DNA of 64,000 nucleotides from Branchiostoma lanceolatum (GCF_035083965.1 NC_089724.1:32678352-32742351), one strand, 5' to 3'. Numbered from the stretch's first letter, positions 23,229-34,490 are shown. A program made the numbers and translations. The notes: a model not told the origin generated them from the sequence alone.

Positions 23229-23660
23229 GTAGCCTCTACCAGGCTCCACAGGTTGCTGGAAAAATAGAAGTTACTCTCCAAGCAGAGGAATGCATCCGAC
23301 TGGTTTTTGACGTGTTTTTAAGCGTTTTTGTCGGGCTTTCTATTTTGTCCCGTTTTCTTTATGTCGCCAAGCGATACGGAAGAAAATAGGACAAAATAGA
23401 AAGCCCGACAAAAACGCCTGAAAACACGTCAAAAACCAGCCGGGCCCATTCCTCTGCTTGGAGAGAAGCAGAAAGTGGTCAGATAGACAGAGAAGTTAGC
23501 TGACCTATGTCGCAAACTGTACTCTATAGCCAGCTAACACCTCTGGCCACATAGCCTCTACCAGGCTTCCGTCCTATCGCTGGGAAAATAGTAGAAATCA
23601 GCCGAGGTACTCCGCTATACAGGGTAAGTCCGCTATACAGTGAAGTTACGTCCATCGGAA
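23229..23660. mobile_element. hAT-like MITE remnants interrupted by a foldback element
   Basis: TAGCCTCTACCAGGCTCC near 23229 and TAGCCTCTACCAGGCTTCC near 23547 match the termini of the intact 214-bp element at 45802-46015. The second copy continues through CTGGGAAAATAGTAGAAATC and CCGCTATACAGGGTA, then stops. A foldback element (23272-23466) lies between them. Confidence 0.55.
23272..23466. mobile_element. CTCCAAGCAGAGG foldback element, long-arm copy
   Basis: The two arms, about 80 bp each, are nearly perfect inverted repeats. They start CTCTCCAAGCAGAGGAATG and run through GGTTTTTGACGTGTTTT and GTTTTTGTCGGGCTTTCTA. Relatives are at 28252-28345, 32208-32320, 32514-32679, 32772-32952, 39370-39520 and 44785-44935. 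Confidence 0.8.
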
Positions 23661-23902
23661 CGAGTAATCCGGACTCCTTTGGAGCAAAAAAATCTGTCAA
23701 TTTTGTTCCTGTAATAGAGTAGCAAATGAGGTACGCTTCGTCGTAGGTTGTACCAACCTCCGTGGTTGTACTATGTATGTTACTGATAAAATTATCATAT
23801 ATAGCTATACAGAAAGTAAGTTCCCTCAGATGATTATGTGAGTAACGTTAGCGTCGAAATAGAGAAATTTTGCCCATGCCCGGCATTTTGGTATACCGCG
23901 TA

Positions 23903-24000
23903 CCGACTATAGCTAACGTTGATGAAGGTAAAACATCCAAGTAGTGATAAGATATGCCAAATGACAGTTACTCGAGCAACTGGATACAATTTTGACTATA
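23903..24000 (+). mobile_element. AACTGGATA foldback MITE, fragment 2
   Basis: AACGTTGATGAAGGT, ACATCCAAGTAGTGATAAGA and TTACTCGAGCAACTGGATAC match, in order, the right half of 42172-42362 in reverse complement. Confidence 0.55.
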
Positions 24001-25063
24001 GCTAAATCAATCCTAGCTACATTTGCACCATAACCAAGAAGTAAGAAGAAGCTGAACCTACATGCTAGACTACAATACTCGTACCAACATGTGTATGTTT
24101 GTAAATAAACATGTACCGTTGTTGTGGCCTGTACCTGGGTCAGTTGGGACAAAATGCACAATAAATATCTTCATTCATTCGTTATATGTAGGGTTGGATG
24201 TACATTGCATTGTTATTGTATTTCCTGCTATCCTTACAATAGGCTGTTTATCATTGGTCAGTTGAGAGAATGTCTATCATTGGTCTGAGTGGGATGTGAA
24301 CCAAACGAATGTGTTGGGAAATAAGCGGTGACGTCATCGCCAACTTCCATCCCAAAACTGCAGATATGAAAAAAATTGAGTGGGTCTTGAACGGTCTACA
24401 AGTGTTCACAGCTGGTAGAATATGATGGTGTGTAAAAATCTTAGGTGAAACATACTGTGCCTATTTTTTTTAAGTCTTTCGTTGCCAAAATTGTTGTATA
24501 GAAAACCCAAAATACAGTCCAACCAACCGTCGCCAACTTTTGTTGTTTGTTGTTTGAAGTTTGAATGTTGATTAACATATTTGCTGGTACCGGTGTTGTC
24601 GCACTTCTTGGGTCCAAGAGAATTCTAAAACTGTTCGTTGACTGTTCCTATTGTCGAGAAAAATCGTCTGGATGATGAAGGCGGTTAAAAATCAAAATTT
24701 AATCTCTAAGCCAGCAAAGGAAAGCGAACTTCGTGCCTTCAGTTTACAAATGGAGGTTTTAATCTTAAACCTCCTTGGTTTACCACACACTTGTGTATTG
24801 TATACTAAACGAAAGTGCAAAACCCCAAAGAAATCTTTTGATTCGTCGGTCTGAATTGATTCGATTAAGAGCTGTCCAATTAGCGGCGAGGATTTCCAAT
24901 TCAAAGGCTGAGGGCGTGTTTCCGTCGTGCTGACGGTATCAGCGTTCCTCCTCCTGCTGATACACACACACAGGTAAACCAGGCGTCTTATCGTGCGATA
25001 TCGCCGAAATCACTGTCCAAACAGTTTGTATCAAAAACTCTTAGCAGAAAAAAGGAAGAAGTG
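24001..25063. promoter_or_regulatory. 5' flank of the Not gene
   Basis: This is the upstream region of the Not start codon. Two ATCATTGGTC words (inverted CCAAT) lie near 24250 and 24274. No clear TATA box or other core element was recognised, so promoter placement is only positional. Confidence 0.3.
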
Positions 25064-28000
25064 ATGGAGAGTGCGATCATGACCACCGGACTCTGTACGA
25101 GCACCACCGGGACCGTGTCGGGCGTGTTCCCGGTCTGTCGTCCACTGGCCGCCGCCGCCTACTTCACCGTCCCCGCCCGCATCATGGACCTTGGCGCGCT
25201 GGAAGCTTTCCGAGCTACCACCACAGCCGGCACCACAACAGGCCTGTTCACACCGAACCCACCCCTCCGTCCTTCCCCGGCACCGTGCGGCGGCATGTCG
25301 TTCAGCATCCGCTCCATCCTCGGCCACCAGTTCGACCATGCAGGGACCGACGGCAAGTCTCGGGCCCGCGGCAAAGAACACGGGCCGGCCGCCGAGCGAC
25401 AGACGACCGCTACTCTCCTAGACAGACTGGTGGTCGGGGATCATCAAGACAACACCATGATGGCTTCTCCAACTCTCCAGTCTCCTCAACCATACAGCTT
25501 CCTACAGACGGCTCCGATGCATGAGAAAGTGACATCTTTGGGGTACAAGACCAAAGGTGAGTCGATACACATGTTTCTGCGCTGTTGAGTCCGTTGGCGG
25601 TGTCTGTTGTCAAGCGGGTACAAACTGCGCGCGTGCCGGGCTGTCTGTCCGGGAAACTCTGCTCATTCGTAAGAAATCGGACGAAGTGATTGTGTATGAA
25701 AAATTTTGCAACAAATCTACACAGAAGTATATTAACCAGATAATGGTTAACTATTTCAAACTACGTTTGGTTGTACGAAAAAAATAAAAACACGGCTCGA
25801 TTTGTTTTACATGTAGGTCAGTACAATTTTGTTTTGGGCAACAAGTAAAGAATTGAGTAACACACAGTATATAATCGTGCAATAAAACAGTTACTATAGA
25901 CGAAAGACGTTCGAGAAAGGCACCACTTGATAGCTAATAACCTGTTAATGACCATGGTCATTAATTTCTGGCTATGTTCGTTACATAGATAATAGTTCTC
26001 CGCTGAATTTGCCGTAATCATAATTGCCACGGTGTCGGCGCTTTGTGGATACAGAGTTTTTATATACCCGATAATTGCCCGCATGTCATTTTTTCAGTTT
26101 TGTTTGTGAAGTAGCGGTTCAAGACTTTCGTTAGATTTGATACAACATTCTGGGCAAAGTTGTCAATTTCCACTTATTTTTTCTGCTTCTTTGGAATCCC
26201 TTCTTTGTTATCGCAAATCCCGTTACCAAGATCGCGTTTAAAATTATGATCAGACATATGCATAGCATGGTCCCGTTAAAATAACCTCATAATTGGGACA
26301 TAGTGATTGAGATCCAGTGATAGACATTTTTTTGGAATTTGGAAAAAAATTGGAATCACAGACTGTTGGTAACGTTACATTTTTAAACTGCATGCCTGTT
26401 TTCGTTAAAAGTGGCGTCACTGGACAACAGAAGCCATAGTACGTAGAAAAAAGTCTTGTTGTCTACTTGTTAGGTATGTGTACTGCAAAATTCAGCTGTC
26501 TTGTTACGGAAAATGCTGTCTAAGATCTTTGTCGGTGATTGGTTCGAATCTGTCTGGCAGCCTGCTTGAAAATTCTACAACATCAAAATCGTAGGACGAC
26601 CAACGACGAATGTGGCCGCGCCGAAACTAGTACAAGATAATTCAGAAAGACATTGAATTGATGGTCGGGTCTGTGGCCTTTCATCATGCCGCTTTTCCGA
26701 AATGTGTACTGTCTACATGCGGGTATATTGTCACCGTACTAAGTACTTGTACTTATAACCTAGGTGTAAAATACATAGGAGAGTAGTTGACGGTAAGCTA
26801 TACGGCTAATTGAGCGCATTGTGTTAGCTTCCCGCAACAACACAACTTTACATCTTCATTGTCCCTGTGTAGAGACCACGAGTTTTACATAACAAGTGGT
26901 GCGATGGGTAATTTGAAAAACAATGATAATCGGGATCCTTTTGATTTTTTGCGGTCTCATCTTCAAAGCGGGTTGGCTGCGGTGACAGTTAGCGAGTCTT
27001 TACCATGCCCGGTCTTTAATACGTGATTTATTATCTTCTGTCTTTATTACTGATATCTGTACCTCAGCTTTCCTAGTGCCCAGTAGATCAAGAATGAAGC
27101 CTTTCTTTGTTGACCCGCCTGCCGGTTTTATACTGGAGAGTTTCAGGCAATTTGTGGAGGATTTTCAACAGATTTTCCATTTTTTGTGGTTTGAACTCAA
27201 ATTGAAGCCGAAGCAACATATACTATGATATAGCGTAGAAAGTAAAGTGTCATTAGTTTTGACTCTCATGTCAATTGTAATTGGGAGAGACCCAAGAGAA
27301 TGAAATGCCCAATCAAGTAACACTCCTTTCATTTGTGGACATTTCTTAAGGTTATTAGTTGACGCAAAACTGACAACTTGTGTAGCGCGCTGATACAGAC
27401 CTCTTTGGGGTGTTCAAAATTCGTTTATCCCTAACTATCGCAGAGTAGAGCCTAGAGTAGAGGTCGTTGCCGCCAATACTGTAGGAGCATTCTCATTATG
27501 TAGCTTTACAATTAGATGTGCAAAGGTTAGGTGTGACAGGCCATTCAGTGTGATATAACCAGCTGCTGCCGCGGCGATACAATTATCTATGTACAGAGCC
27601 AGACACTAGATGCCGCAGCCTTCTTCAAGTTCTTGGCATTTGAGAACTTGGCCCATGTTGAAAATCGGAAAATCAGCGCTCCTGCCAAAAATAAACGCCT
27701 GGCGCACCTAGGACTTGTCACTAGAAGATATAAGGAGGCTATTACATTTCTCCTCTTTTTATCCGCTGCTTGAGAATTCACTACACGATGATCCTATTAA
27801 AACGAGGCGTTAATTAGCATCATGTATAAGTAGGCTATATGGGTCGGACTTGGACGGGGGCTTCTAATGCGCGTTTTGCCTGGTTGTGTATCGATTCTGA
27901 TTGTACTCCGTAGAAACTGGGAGACATACTGTGGCAATGGACTGTGATTTACATTATTTGTAACAAGATACTAGTAGTGTTGGCTATATCTAGACAAGTT

Positions 28001-30343
28001 GGGTTTGGCTTCTTTTCTGGAAGTCTCGGAGATAAAGAAATTAGCGTTGATTATCCATTCAGGTTGAATACACACTCCAACCACTATACACCGTGTACGC
28101 GGTACGGCAGAAAGCCGCCAGTGTGAAAACAGTGTGAACTCCGTGTCTCATGTGTTCTTTCAAACAAAAGATACACGATACACATTTCTAGTCGTGTCCA
28201 ACAACATGACCCAAAACTGAAAGGTTTCGAGAAGCGATAGATTTAGGATAACTCTCCAAGCCGAGGTCAGGCGCCTTATTGTTTTGGACGGATTTTAACG
28301 AGCGTTTTTTATCGGGCTTTCTAGTTTTGTCAGATAATTTTTCTTTCTTATTGTCCGCCGCCAGTTTGGCTCGCGATTATGAGTGATGTATATATATATA
28401 ATTATTGGGATTTTTTCATGACAATATTGGAATGATTCCAACGTTACCATTCGGCAACTCTTTCGCCCCAGAAAATTGACGCGATGTGTTTGAACGTTTT
28501 GTTTGTTTATGTGTTTGTCTTTTTTTTTTTGCATGTAGAGTATGAGTCAACCATATTTTCGAATGTGTGTTCCATATGCGTTTCAGTAGACGAACTTGAA
28601 TCATTTTCACCATTACAAAGGAGCGAGAGAAAGCCGAAATTATCAGTTATATATATATATATAGAATATATAGTGTTTAGAGTCATACCTATATTGGTAT
28701 TGTCATATCATTTGGGGTCCGTAAAATTTAAGTACCACGTAAAGATTGATACCGGAATTTCCAACTAAGACGGCGTCTGTCTGCACTGCCAAAAGTGCCT
28801 TTTCTTATCTTCTTGTGTGCAAAGAAATTTTAACTTTAGCAAGCACATTATTCTGAATACATTGTACAAGAATCCCTGTTTTAAGAAAAAAGAAACCTGT
28901 ATTTTTCTTGTGCTAAGAATTTCATTCTTACACTAAGTTACAGCTAATTGACCAATACTGTGGCGTCCTTCTGCAATGTTGTTCAAAATTTATTTTAAAA
29001 CTTGCATGCCTAATAATAAGACTGAACTTCTTACACTTAGAATGCGATTTTTGTATTAAGATTGAGTGCCAGGAATACCTTTCTGTTCTCAAGACTGAAT
29101 TTCATACACCTAAAACGAGTTTCATGTAGTAGCAAGATTGTACCAAGAATGTCTTTCTGACCTCAAGTGTGAATTTCGTACATTTAGTATGAGTTTCATG
29201 TATTTCTGTCGTACTAGGATGTCCGATGGCGAGAGAGAGTTCCGTGGACAAAGACGGGAAGTCTCGGAAAGGGAAGCGGATACGCACGATCTTCACTCCC
29301 GAGCAGCTGGAGCGGCTAGAGCGCGAGTTCTCCCGGCAACAGTACATGGTGGGGTCCGAGAGGTACCACCTGGCCGTGGCGCTCAGTCTCACAGAAGCGC
29401 AGGTAAGGTTATCGTTGTTGTTGTTGTTGTTCGCCTTGTAGTACCTAGTGGCACATACATGTAGGCAGCAAGTTTGCTTGCTGTTTCAGTAGCATGGCAT
29501 ATTTCTACATGGTTGCTAGGCCCTTCCCCGTGCTATGATTAGTATTATCTACTAGTATTATATTTTTAAGGCACCTCCTCGAACACGGGAACCCCTTCCG
29601 GCTCCCGTCCAAAGACATGACTTTTTGACGATCAACTGCAGGGTTTGAGTGAATTTTGAAAAATTCTATAGGAGTTTTGTGATTTGGAAAATGTTCAGTT
29701 CACAGGAAAAAATACCTCCTATTCGTGTAAAGTAGTATTAAAAGAAAATCATATGGGATATCATACAGAATTGCTGGAACCAATACCATGGTTGTATATC
29801 TGTTGTAGTTAACTCTATGCCACGGTTACTACTAAAGCTGGTTTCACACAGCAGAAAGATAGCCCGACAAGTCTGCGACCTCTCAAAAGGACATTTTCGG
29901 CAGCACTGTGTTCTCTCGAGCACTGCGCAACTTCTATTTAGAGATCGGCCGATATTCGTATGTCACCGAGGTCCCTCAATTGTGATGGGGTAGATTTTCA
30001 GGCAAAAAAATACGCTCGAATTCCTGTCGATTTTGATATTCGGCGACCGTCAGTCGGTGGAAGGTCCTCGGAAGTGTGACGCAGGCTTTGCAATTGTTGT
30101 AAATCCCCCAAAATGTAAATTTTCCGTTAGATCACTGACGGATATGATTTCAATTCTACTTGGCAGGTGAAGGTGTGGTTTCAGAACAGAAGGATAAAAT
30201 GGCGGAGACAGAACTACGAACAGCAACAGGCCCGCCTGAAGCAGCTCTCCTCATCACACACCAGCGGCTCCGAGTCCGACTCGGGCCCGGAGTCTCCCGC
30301 GCCCTCCGCCCCGCTCCAACTCACCGCGCCTCGAGACAGATAG
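25064..30343 (+). CDS. Not: Not-class homeobox transcription factor (complete, three exons)
   Basis: Exons: 25064-25556, 29218-29402, 30167-30343. Phases 1 and 0 match across GT/AG junctions, giving 284 residues. The homeodomain spans about 183-242. It contains [25 protein letters not shown] and [15 protein letters not shown], with Gln at homeodomain position 50; QQYMVG after helix 1 is the recognisable mark of the Not (floating head/NOTO) class. Residues 80-86, FSIRSIL, form an eh1-type motif expected to bind Groucho/TLE corepressors. The C-terminal tail is Ser/Pro-rich ([17 protein letters not shown]). The intron inside the homeodomain falls between AQ and VKVWF. Members of this class act in notochord and axial mesoderm specification as nuclear DNA-binding repressors. 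The start is the ATG at 25064, the first Met in the exon. Intron 1 is 3.7 kb. A lineage-specific paralogue elsewhere in the genome cannot be excluded. Confidence 0.93.
26476..26620. repeat. CGACGA-type repeat fragment in Not intron 1
   Basis: GCAAAATTCAGCTGTCTTGT, ACGGAAAATG and ACGACGAATGTGGCCGCG match 30838-30980 in order; a weaker copy is at 8557-8672. Confidence 0.6.
28252..28345 (+). mobile_element. Single arm of the CTCCAAGCAGAGG foldback family
   Basis: CTCTCCAAGCCGAGG, GTTTTGGACGGATTTT and TATCGGGCTTTCTAGTTTTG follow the arm order of the 23272-23466 element. The opposing arm is missing. Confidence 0.5.
29412..29515 (-). repeat. SINE family 1 tail fragment
   Basis: In reverse complement it reads CATGCTACTGAAACAGCAAG, then GTGCCACTAGGTACTACAAGG, the tail of the family at 2046-2325. 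It starts 10 bases after the donor of Not exon 2. Confidence 0.6.
29834..30089. mobile_element. MITE-like element in Not intron 2
   Basis: The left end AAAGCTGGTTTCACAC and right end GTGTGACGCAGGCTTT are imperfect inverted repeats bounding about 256 bp. No target duplication was clear. Confidence 0.45.
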
Positions 30344-30361
30344 AGACGTGTGCCGATTACT

Positions 30362-30980
30362 TAGGGCCCGGTCACGTACGTCGCGCGATTGTCGCAAGAT
30401 CGCAAAACTGAGGGCATTTTTGAATGACTTTGCAGGGCTCGAATTTCATTTTTGGAAATAGGTGCACTGGTGCACCCAGCCCAAAATATTAGGTGCACAT
30501 AAAGGGATTTGGGTGCACCACATAAAAGAAAGTTGAATGTCAGCAAAACATATTTACACAGTTTAACGTTCTTAAGAACTTCAATCTGTAATTATACAGC
30601 TAAGTTCAGAATGTCAAACAAGTAATTCATCAAACAAAGTACAACAAAAGGTTATCTTACTTTTTCTTATCCTTACATTTCAAGATTATTCTGTATACTA
30701 CTGTACAATAGTACCTTTATCCGAAAGCGTACGAAAATGTCTTGGTGCATAGTCAAAAACTAACTTAGTGCACAGCCACAATTTTTGGTGCACACATGTG
30801 CACTTGCACCCAGTATTTCGAGCCCTGCTTTGTGTCCCCCGCAAATTTCAGCTGTCTTGTTACGGAAAATGATGTTTTATATCCTTGTCGGCGGTTGATT
30901 CCGTCACATCTCGGTTGAACATTCTACATTCTCGGTTGATCAAAATCGTACGACAACCTTCGACGAATGTGACCGCGTCG
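30362..30980. mobile_element. CGACGA MITE at the 3' end of Not, interrupted by a hAT-like MITE
   Basis: The left end GGCCCGGTCACGTACGTCGC and the reverse complement of the right end CGCGGTCACATTCGTCG are inverted termini. The right part matches 26476-26620 and 8557-8672. The element starts 18 bases after the Not stop codon, so the Not 3' UTR must run into it or end very early. A second element (30433-30827) sits inside. Confidence 0.6.
30433..30827. mobile_element. hAT-like MITE nested in the preceding element
   Basis: The termini CAGGGCTCGAA and TTCGAGCCCTG are exact inverted repeats of hAT style. The subterminal sequence is rich in GGTGCAC words in opposite orientations. The flanks share CTTTG, so the 8-bp duplication expected for hAT is not clearly preserved. 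Confidence 0.6.
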
Positions 30981-31408
30981 TTAGCAAGCAAGAGTAGAAC
31001 TTAGAACGACACGAACTGCACTCGGTTCACGACGCGAAACGGATGAAATCCACGACCCTACTACTCGTATGACTTGTTCTATGATAAGTAACACATTCAG
31101 CACATTATTTATAACACCAAAAGATAACACTGTATGTAGTACAGTTGTAGCGATGTAGAGTTTTCCCCTAAAGACCAAATTAGTGTTGCCAAAATACAGT
31201 AGCCTCTGACAACTTATTTCAATTGTTGTAACGTTAAATGTTTAAGACATTTCATTGATCAAAACCACCGACAAAATGATTTATTTCCGAAGGGTATAAT
31301 TGTATGATGTTTATTTCATATAGCCATTTAGAAATCTATTACTGTACCTGTTTATCATTGTCATTGCGACAAAAGAAGCTATCTGGGAACTTTCCTGATT
31401 AAGTATAA

Positions 31409-32062
31409 GGCCACAGCAAGTAAATTTTATGGATGACATCCTCCGCAGACTCCAAAATTAATGAGATAGGGCGGAAAAAAAACAAGGCGGGCAAAAAAAA
31501 AAACAAGATTCCTATATTTTCAAATTTTGAGATCGTAATTCTTGTTAAACAAGAATTGAGGGGACGAAATATGATATCATGACCAACAGGTCTTTTAGCT
31601 GTTTAGCCCTGTATTCATTCATATGTAATATAAAACCTCCTTGATTCAACAGTAAACATGTCCTTGTAGATGTGTATACATCTCAATAGACTAACTACAA
31701 CAAATGCAGAAAAGAGCTTGTTGTACCATCATCTGAAGCAACTACACTGGCTTTTCATATGCGATGAAACACCTTGTGAATACAGCTCAATTAACTAGAC
31801 CCCCCCTCCCATTATTTATATAATGTCCTTGCTAGAACAAATGCAGAAAACAGCTTGTTATTATACCATCATGGGCAGGGACTACACTGGGTATTCATAT
31901 GCAATAAAACACCTTAGACTGTAAATGTTTACGACATATTTGCCAATTTTTGGCATGTTGACCACCGTCGGAGGGCAATGAAATTTCTTGTTTTTTATTT
32001 CGAAATCAGGCGAAAATTAATGAGCGCGCTGATGTCATCCATAAAAATTACTTGCTGTGGCC
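31409..32062. mobile_element. PIF/Harbinger-like MITE
   Basis: Left GGCCACAGCAAGTAAATTTT and right (reverse complement) GGCCACAGCAAGTAATTTTT are long inverted termini, each continuing to ATGGATGACATC. The element is flanked on both sides by TAA, matching the 3-bp target duplication of PIF/Harbinger elements. It encodes no transposase. A diverged relative is at 7257-7764. Confidence 0.65.
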
Positions 32063-32207
32063 TAAGATATAAAACACATGAATTTGACTATGTCAATTTC
32101 TGGTGCAATATTTACTGGGACACACTAGTAGTTCGCCCGTACGGCATTAGGTACAGACTGGTGGGACACCGTGATAGCGTACCCGTACGACATTAGGTAC
32201 AGGCTGA

Positions 32208-32320
32208 TATTCTCCAAGCAGAGGTTTCGATCGGGGGGGGGGGGGGTTGTAGTGACCGTTAGAGTGTAAAAATTCCCGGCCGCTACTATCCCCCCCCGAT
32301 CGAAACCTCTGGTTGGAGAA
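32208..32320. mobile_element. Foldback element with G/C homopolymer arms
   Basis: TATTCTCCAAGCAGAGGTTTCG plus a G run pairs with a C run plus CGATCGAAACCTCTGGTTGG. The ends match the CTCCAAGCAGAGG family while the interior does not. Confidence 0.7.
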
Positions 32321-32513
32321 AACATAAGGTACAGACTGGTGCGACTATGTGCGACATTAGGTACAGACTGGTGCGACAGTGCGCCTCAAGGACATTAGGT
32401 ACAGACTGGTACGACACACAAGACGCCCGTTCGACATTAGGTACAGACTACAGAGTGAAACTGGTACGACACTGCGCCCGTACGACATTAGGTACAGACT
32501 GGTACGACCAAGG

Positions 32514-32679
32514 TACTCTACAAGCAGAGGAGGGGTTCCGGCTGGTTTTTGACGTGTTTATGTGCGTTTTTGTCGGGCCTTCGACTTTGTCATTTTTTGA
32601 GAGACAAAAAAAAATGACAAAGTAGAAAGCCCGACAAAAACGCCTATAAACGCCTCAAAAACTCTCTGCTTGAAGAGTA
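32514..32679. mobile_element. Foldback element with 9-bp target duplication (a)
   Basis: The ends TACTCTACAAGC and GCTTGAAGAGTA are inverted. The flanking CGACCAAGG is duplicated at 32505-32513 and 32680-32688. The arms carry GGTTTTTGACGTGTTT and GTTTTTGTCGGGC as at 23272. Confidence 0.78.
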
Positions 32680-32771
32680 CGACCAAGGAGGTTTTATGTA
32701 AAACCTCCTTGGTACGACACACGGGACGTCCGTACGACATTAGGTACAGAGTGAGACTGGTACGACACTGC

Positions 32772-32952
32772 TATTCTCCAAGCAGAGGCTTCGATCGAGA
32801 GGGGTAGTTTTGTCCGGGATTTCTGACGTCCCTTTCCTCTCTCCTTCTCTCTCTCCCCTCTCTTCTTTTTAACGTCCCTCTCGAGAGGAGAGGGACGTTA
32901 GAAATCCCGGACAAAACTACCCCTCTCGATCGAAGCCTTTGCTTGGAGAATA
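32772..32952. mobile_element. Foldback element with 9-bp target duplication (b)
   Basis: The ends TATTCTCCAAGC and GCTTGGAGAATA are inverted. CGACACTGC is duplicated at 32763-32771 and 32953-32961. The long arms contain CTTCGATCGAGAGGGGTAG and its complement, and the loop is pyrimidine-rich. Confidence 0.78.
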
Positions 32953-32999
32953 CGACACTGCGCCCTTACGACATTAGGTACAGACTTGAAACGTTACGA

Positions 33000-33750
33000 T
33001 ACAGAGCACGCCAGCTCGATAATTAGTCTCCTAGGAGAATTCGTCGCACGCCTGAGTTCCTGATTTATTTCCAGTCCCCAGACAGATCGAATCCAAACAT
33101 CAAAGTGTACCTCTCCAATACGGTAGACTCATTTTGCTCCCCTCCTACAACGCAAGATTAGCTTTAAATGAGGCTGGGGCACCATTCTACGGGCACGTGT
33201 ATGATCTAAAGTCTACCTTGTCTAGTCATCTGGAAAATTCATATGAAGAGACTCATAGAGTGATTGTCAGCGGTGCAGGAGGGCTGAATCGGCGGCGGAT
33301 TGAGACCTCAGGTATGGGTACTCGGTTTTGGGTCCCGAGGCAAGGTATTGTACCCAATCTAGTCAGGAGTTTGGTAAAAAAATACAACAATTCAAGGCAA
33401 AATTGGGGCAGAAAAGTAACTGGTGAAAACACGGAGGCGTGATAAATAAGTTCGTGGCCTCACCTAGAAAAAAGGTGCACGACTCATAACAATCACATAG
33501 CAGTATGACATGACAGTATGAAGCCTAATATAAATATTCACGCAATTTCAACTCATTGTGGTCATTACTTTCCAATCGACGTCCATTTGATATCAGCAGA
33601 CAAGTTGCGAGAAAAAACAAGGGTGAACTGTGATCAGAGCTATGTGGGTCGCGTTCCTCATGACATGAAATCTACGAAGACATTGTCAAAATGGTTGATG
33701 AGGAAAACATTCGTATTTCACCTAAAGGGAAGAATTTGACTTTCAGCAGA
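33000..33750. other. Spacer with unrecognised open frame
   Basis: A 102-codon plus-strand frame (33134-33442) has no motif I recognise and no clear splice context. Nothing else was identified. Confidence 0.3.
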
Positions 33751-33754
33751 GCAC

Positions 33755-34490
33755 TAACTAGCCTCCGTTGCAGACTCCTTCTGGGTGTTTTCTTTTTCAT
33801 GTTATCGTTTTCTTCATCCATTACATTTATTTATTTTTTTATTTATTTGTTCGGCTGCGTACAATGTACAGCAGCCAAGGCTGCCCGACTAGCTATTGCT
33901 ATTACAAGGGGCCAGCCTTGCTGCGATGCATTAGTTGAAAATAAAACATACACATATACAATCCTACAACTCTTACCGTGAATCAATATACATTAACATT
34001 CTATACCACTATAAAATCTAAAAGGGAGAAAATACAGATACGGATTGCACATTGGAGTAATAGCTACTTCATACTAGACGGGGAGATTTAAACGGAGAAG
34101 GGGTCCCCCAGTGACTTCCATGCCATAGTTTTGAAAGCAGAGAGTGAGGGGGCAGTCCGTGTGTCGGATGGAAGGGAGTTCCACAGTTGGGTGGCTCTGT
34201 AGAAAAAGGCCCTCTGGGTTCTCACACTTTTTGGCATTTGCAAAGAGAGATTGTTACCGTTTCTTAGGGAGTATCTAGAATCAATGGATGATGATCTGGT
34301 AGATGGCAGAAGACCTTGTAAGTGAGGTGGACAACGTCCGTTGAACAGTTTGTAGAGAGTAGTCACTGTGTGAAGCCAGTCGACCGTCACGACACATGCG
34401 CCGGACCAGCAATAAGAAAATAAATGTACTAATAAACTTTAACCTGAAAAAGAAAACAGCCGGAAGGAGTCTGCAACGGAGGCTAAGCAC
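33755..34490. mobile_element. Inverted-repeat-flanked LINE tail
   Basis: The left end CTAGCCTCCGTTGCAGACTC and right end (complement) TTAGCCTCCGTTGCAGACTC are inverted, and each continues into CTTCTGGGTGTTTTCTTTTT-type sequence. Between them a minus-strand frame (34088-34390) has YKLFNGRCPPHLQGLLP, RAFFYRATQLWNSLP and TAPSLSAFK, the C-terminal signature of CR1/L2-type LINE ORF2. Confidence 0.65.

Larger units (their letters stand above)
25557..29217. other. Not intron 1
   Basis: It contains a dispersed-repeat fragment (26476-26620), a single arm of the foldback family (28252-28345) and TA-rich microsatellites near 28390 and 28650. No other exon is supported. Large parts have no recognised repeat and could hold regulatory sequence. 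Confidence 0.4.
32105..32990. repeat. Tandem array of CATTAGGTACAGACTGG units with insertions
   Basis: CATTAGGTACAGACTGG or a near match recurs eight or more times, linked by TACGACACTGCGCCCGTACGA-type spacers, so the ideal unit is about 37 bp. Three foldback elements and one 30-bp palindrome (32683-32712, two arms of CCAAGGAGGTTTTA) interrupt the array. Confidence 0.8.

Noticed and set aside
25031..25381. Minus-strand and alternative plus-strand frames over Not exon 1
   Set aside because: Shadows caused by high GC content in the real exon.
32503..32688. TA target duplications (mariner-like) for the foldback elements
   Set aside because: Placing TA inside the element ends gives symmetrical termini and exact 9-bp duplications at two independent insertions, which fits better.
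33134..33442. 102-codon plus-strand frame
   Set aside because: No domain, no splice signals and repeat-rich neighbourhood.
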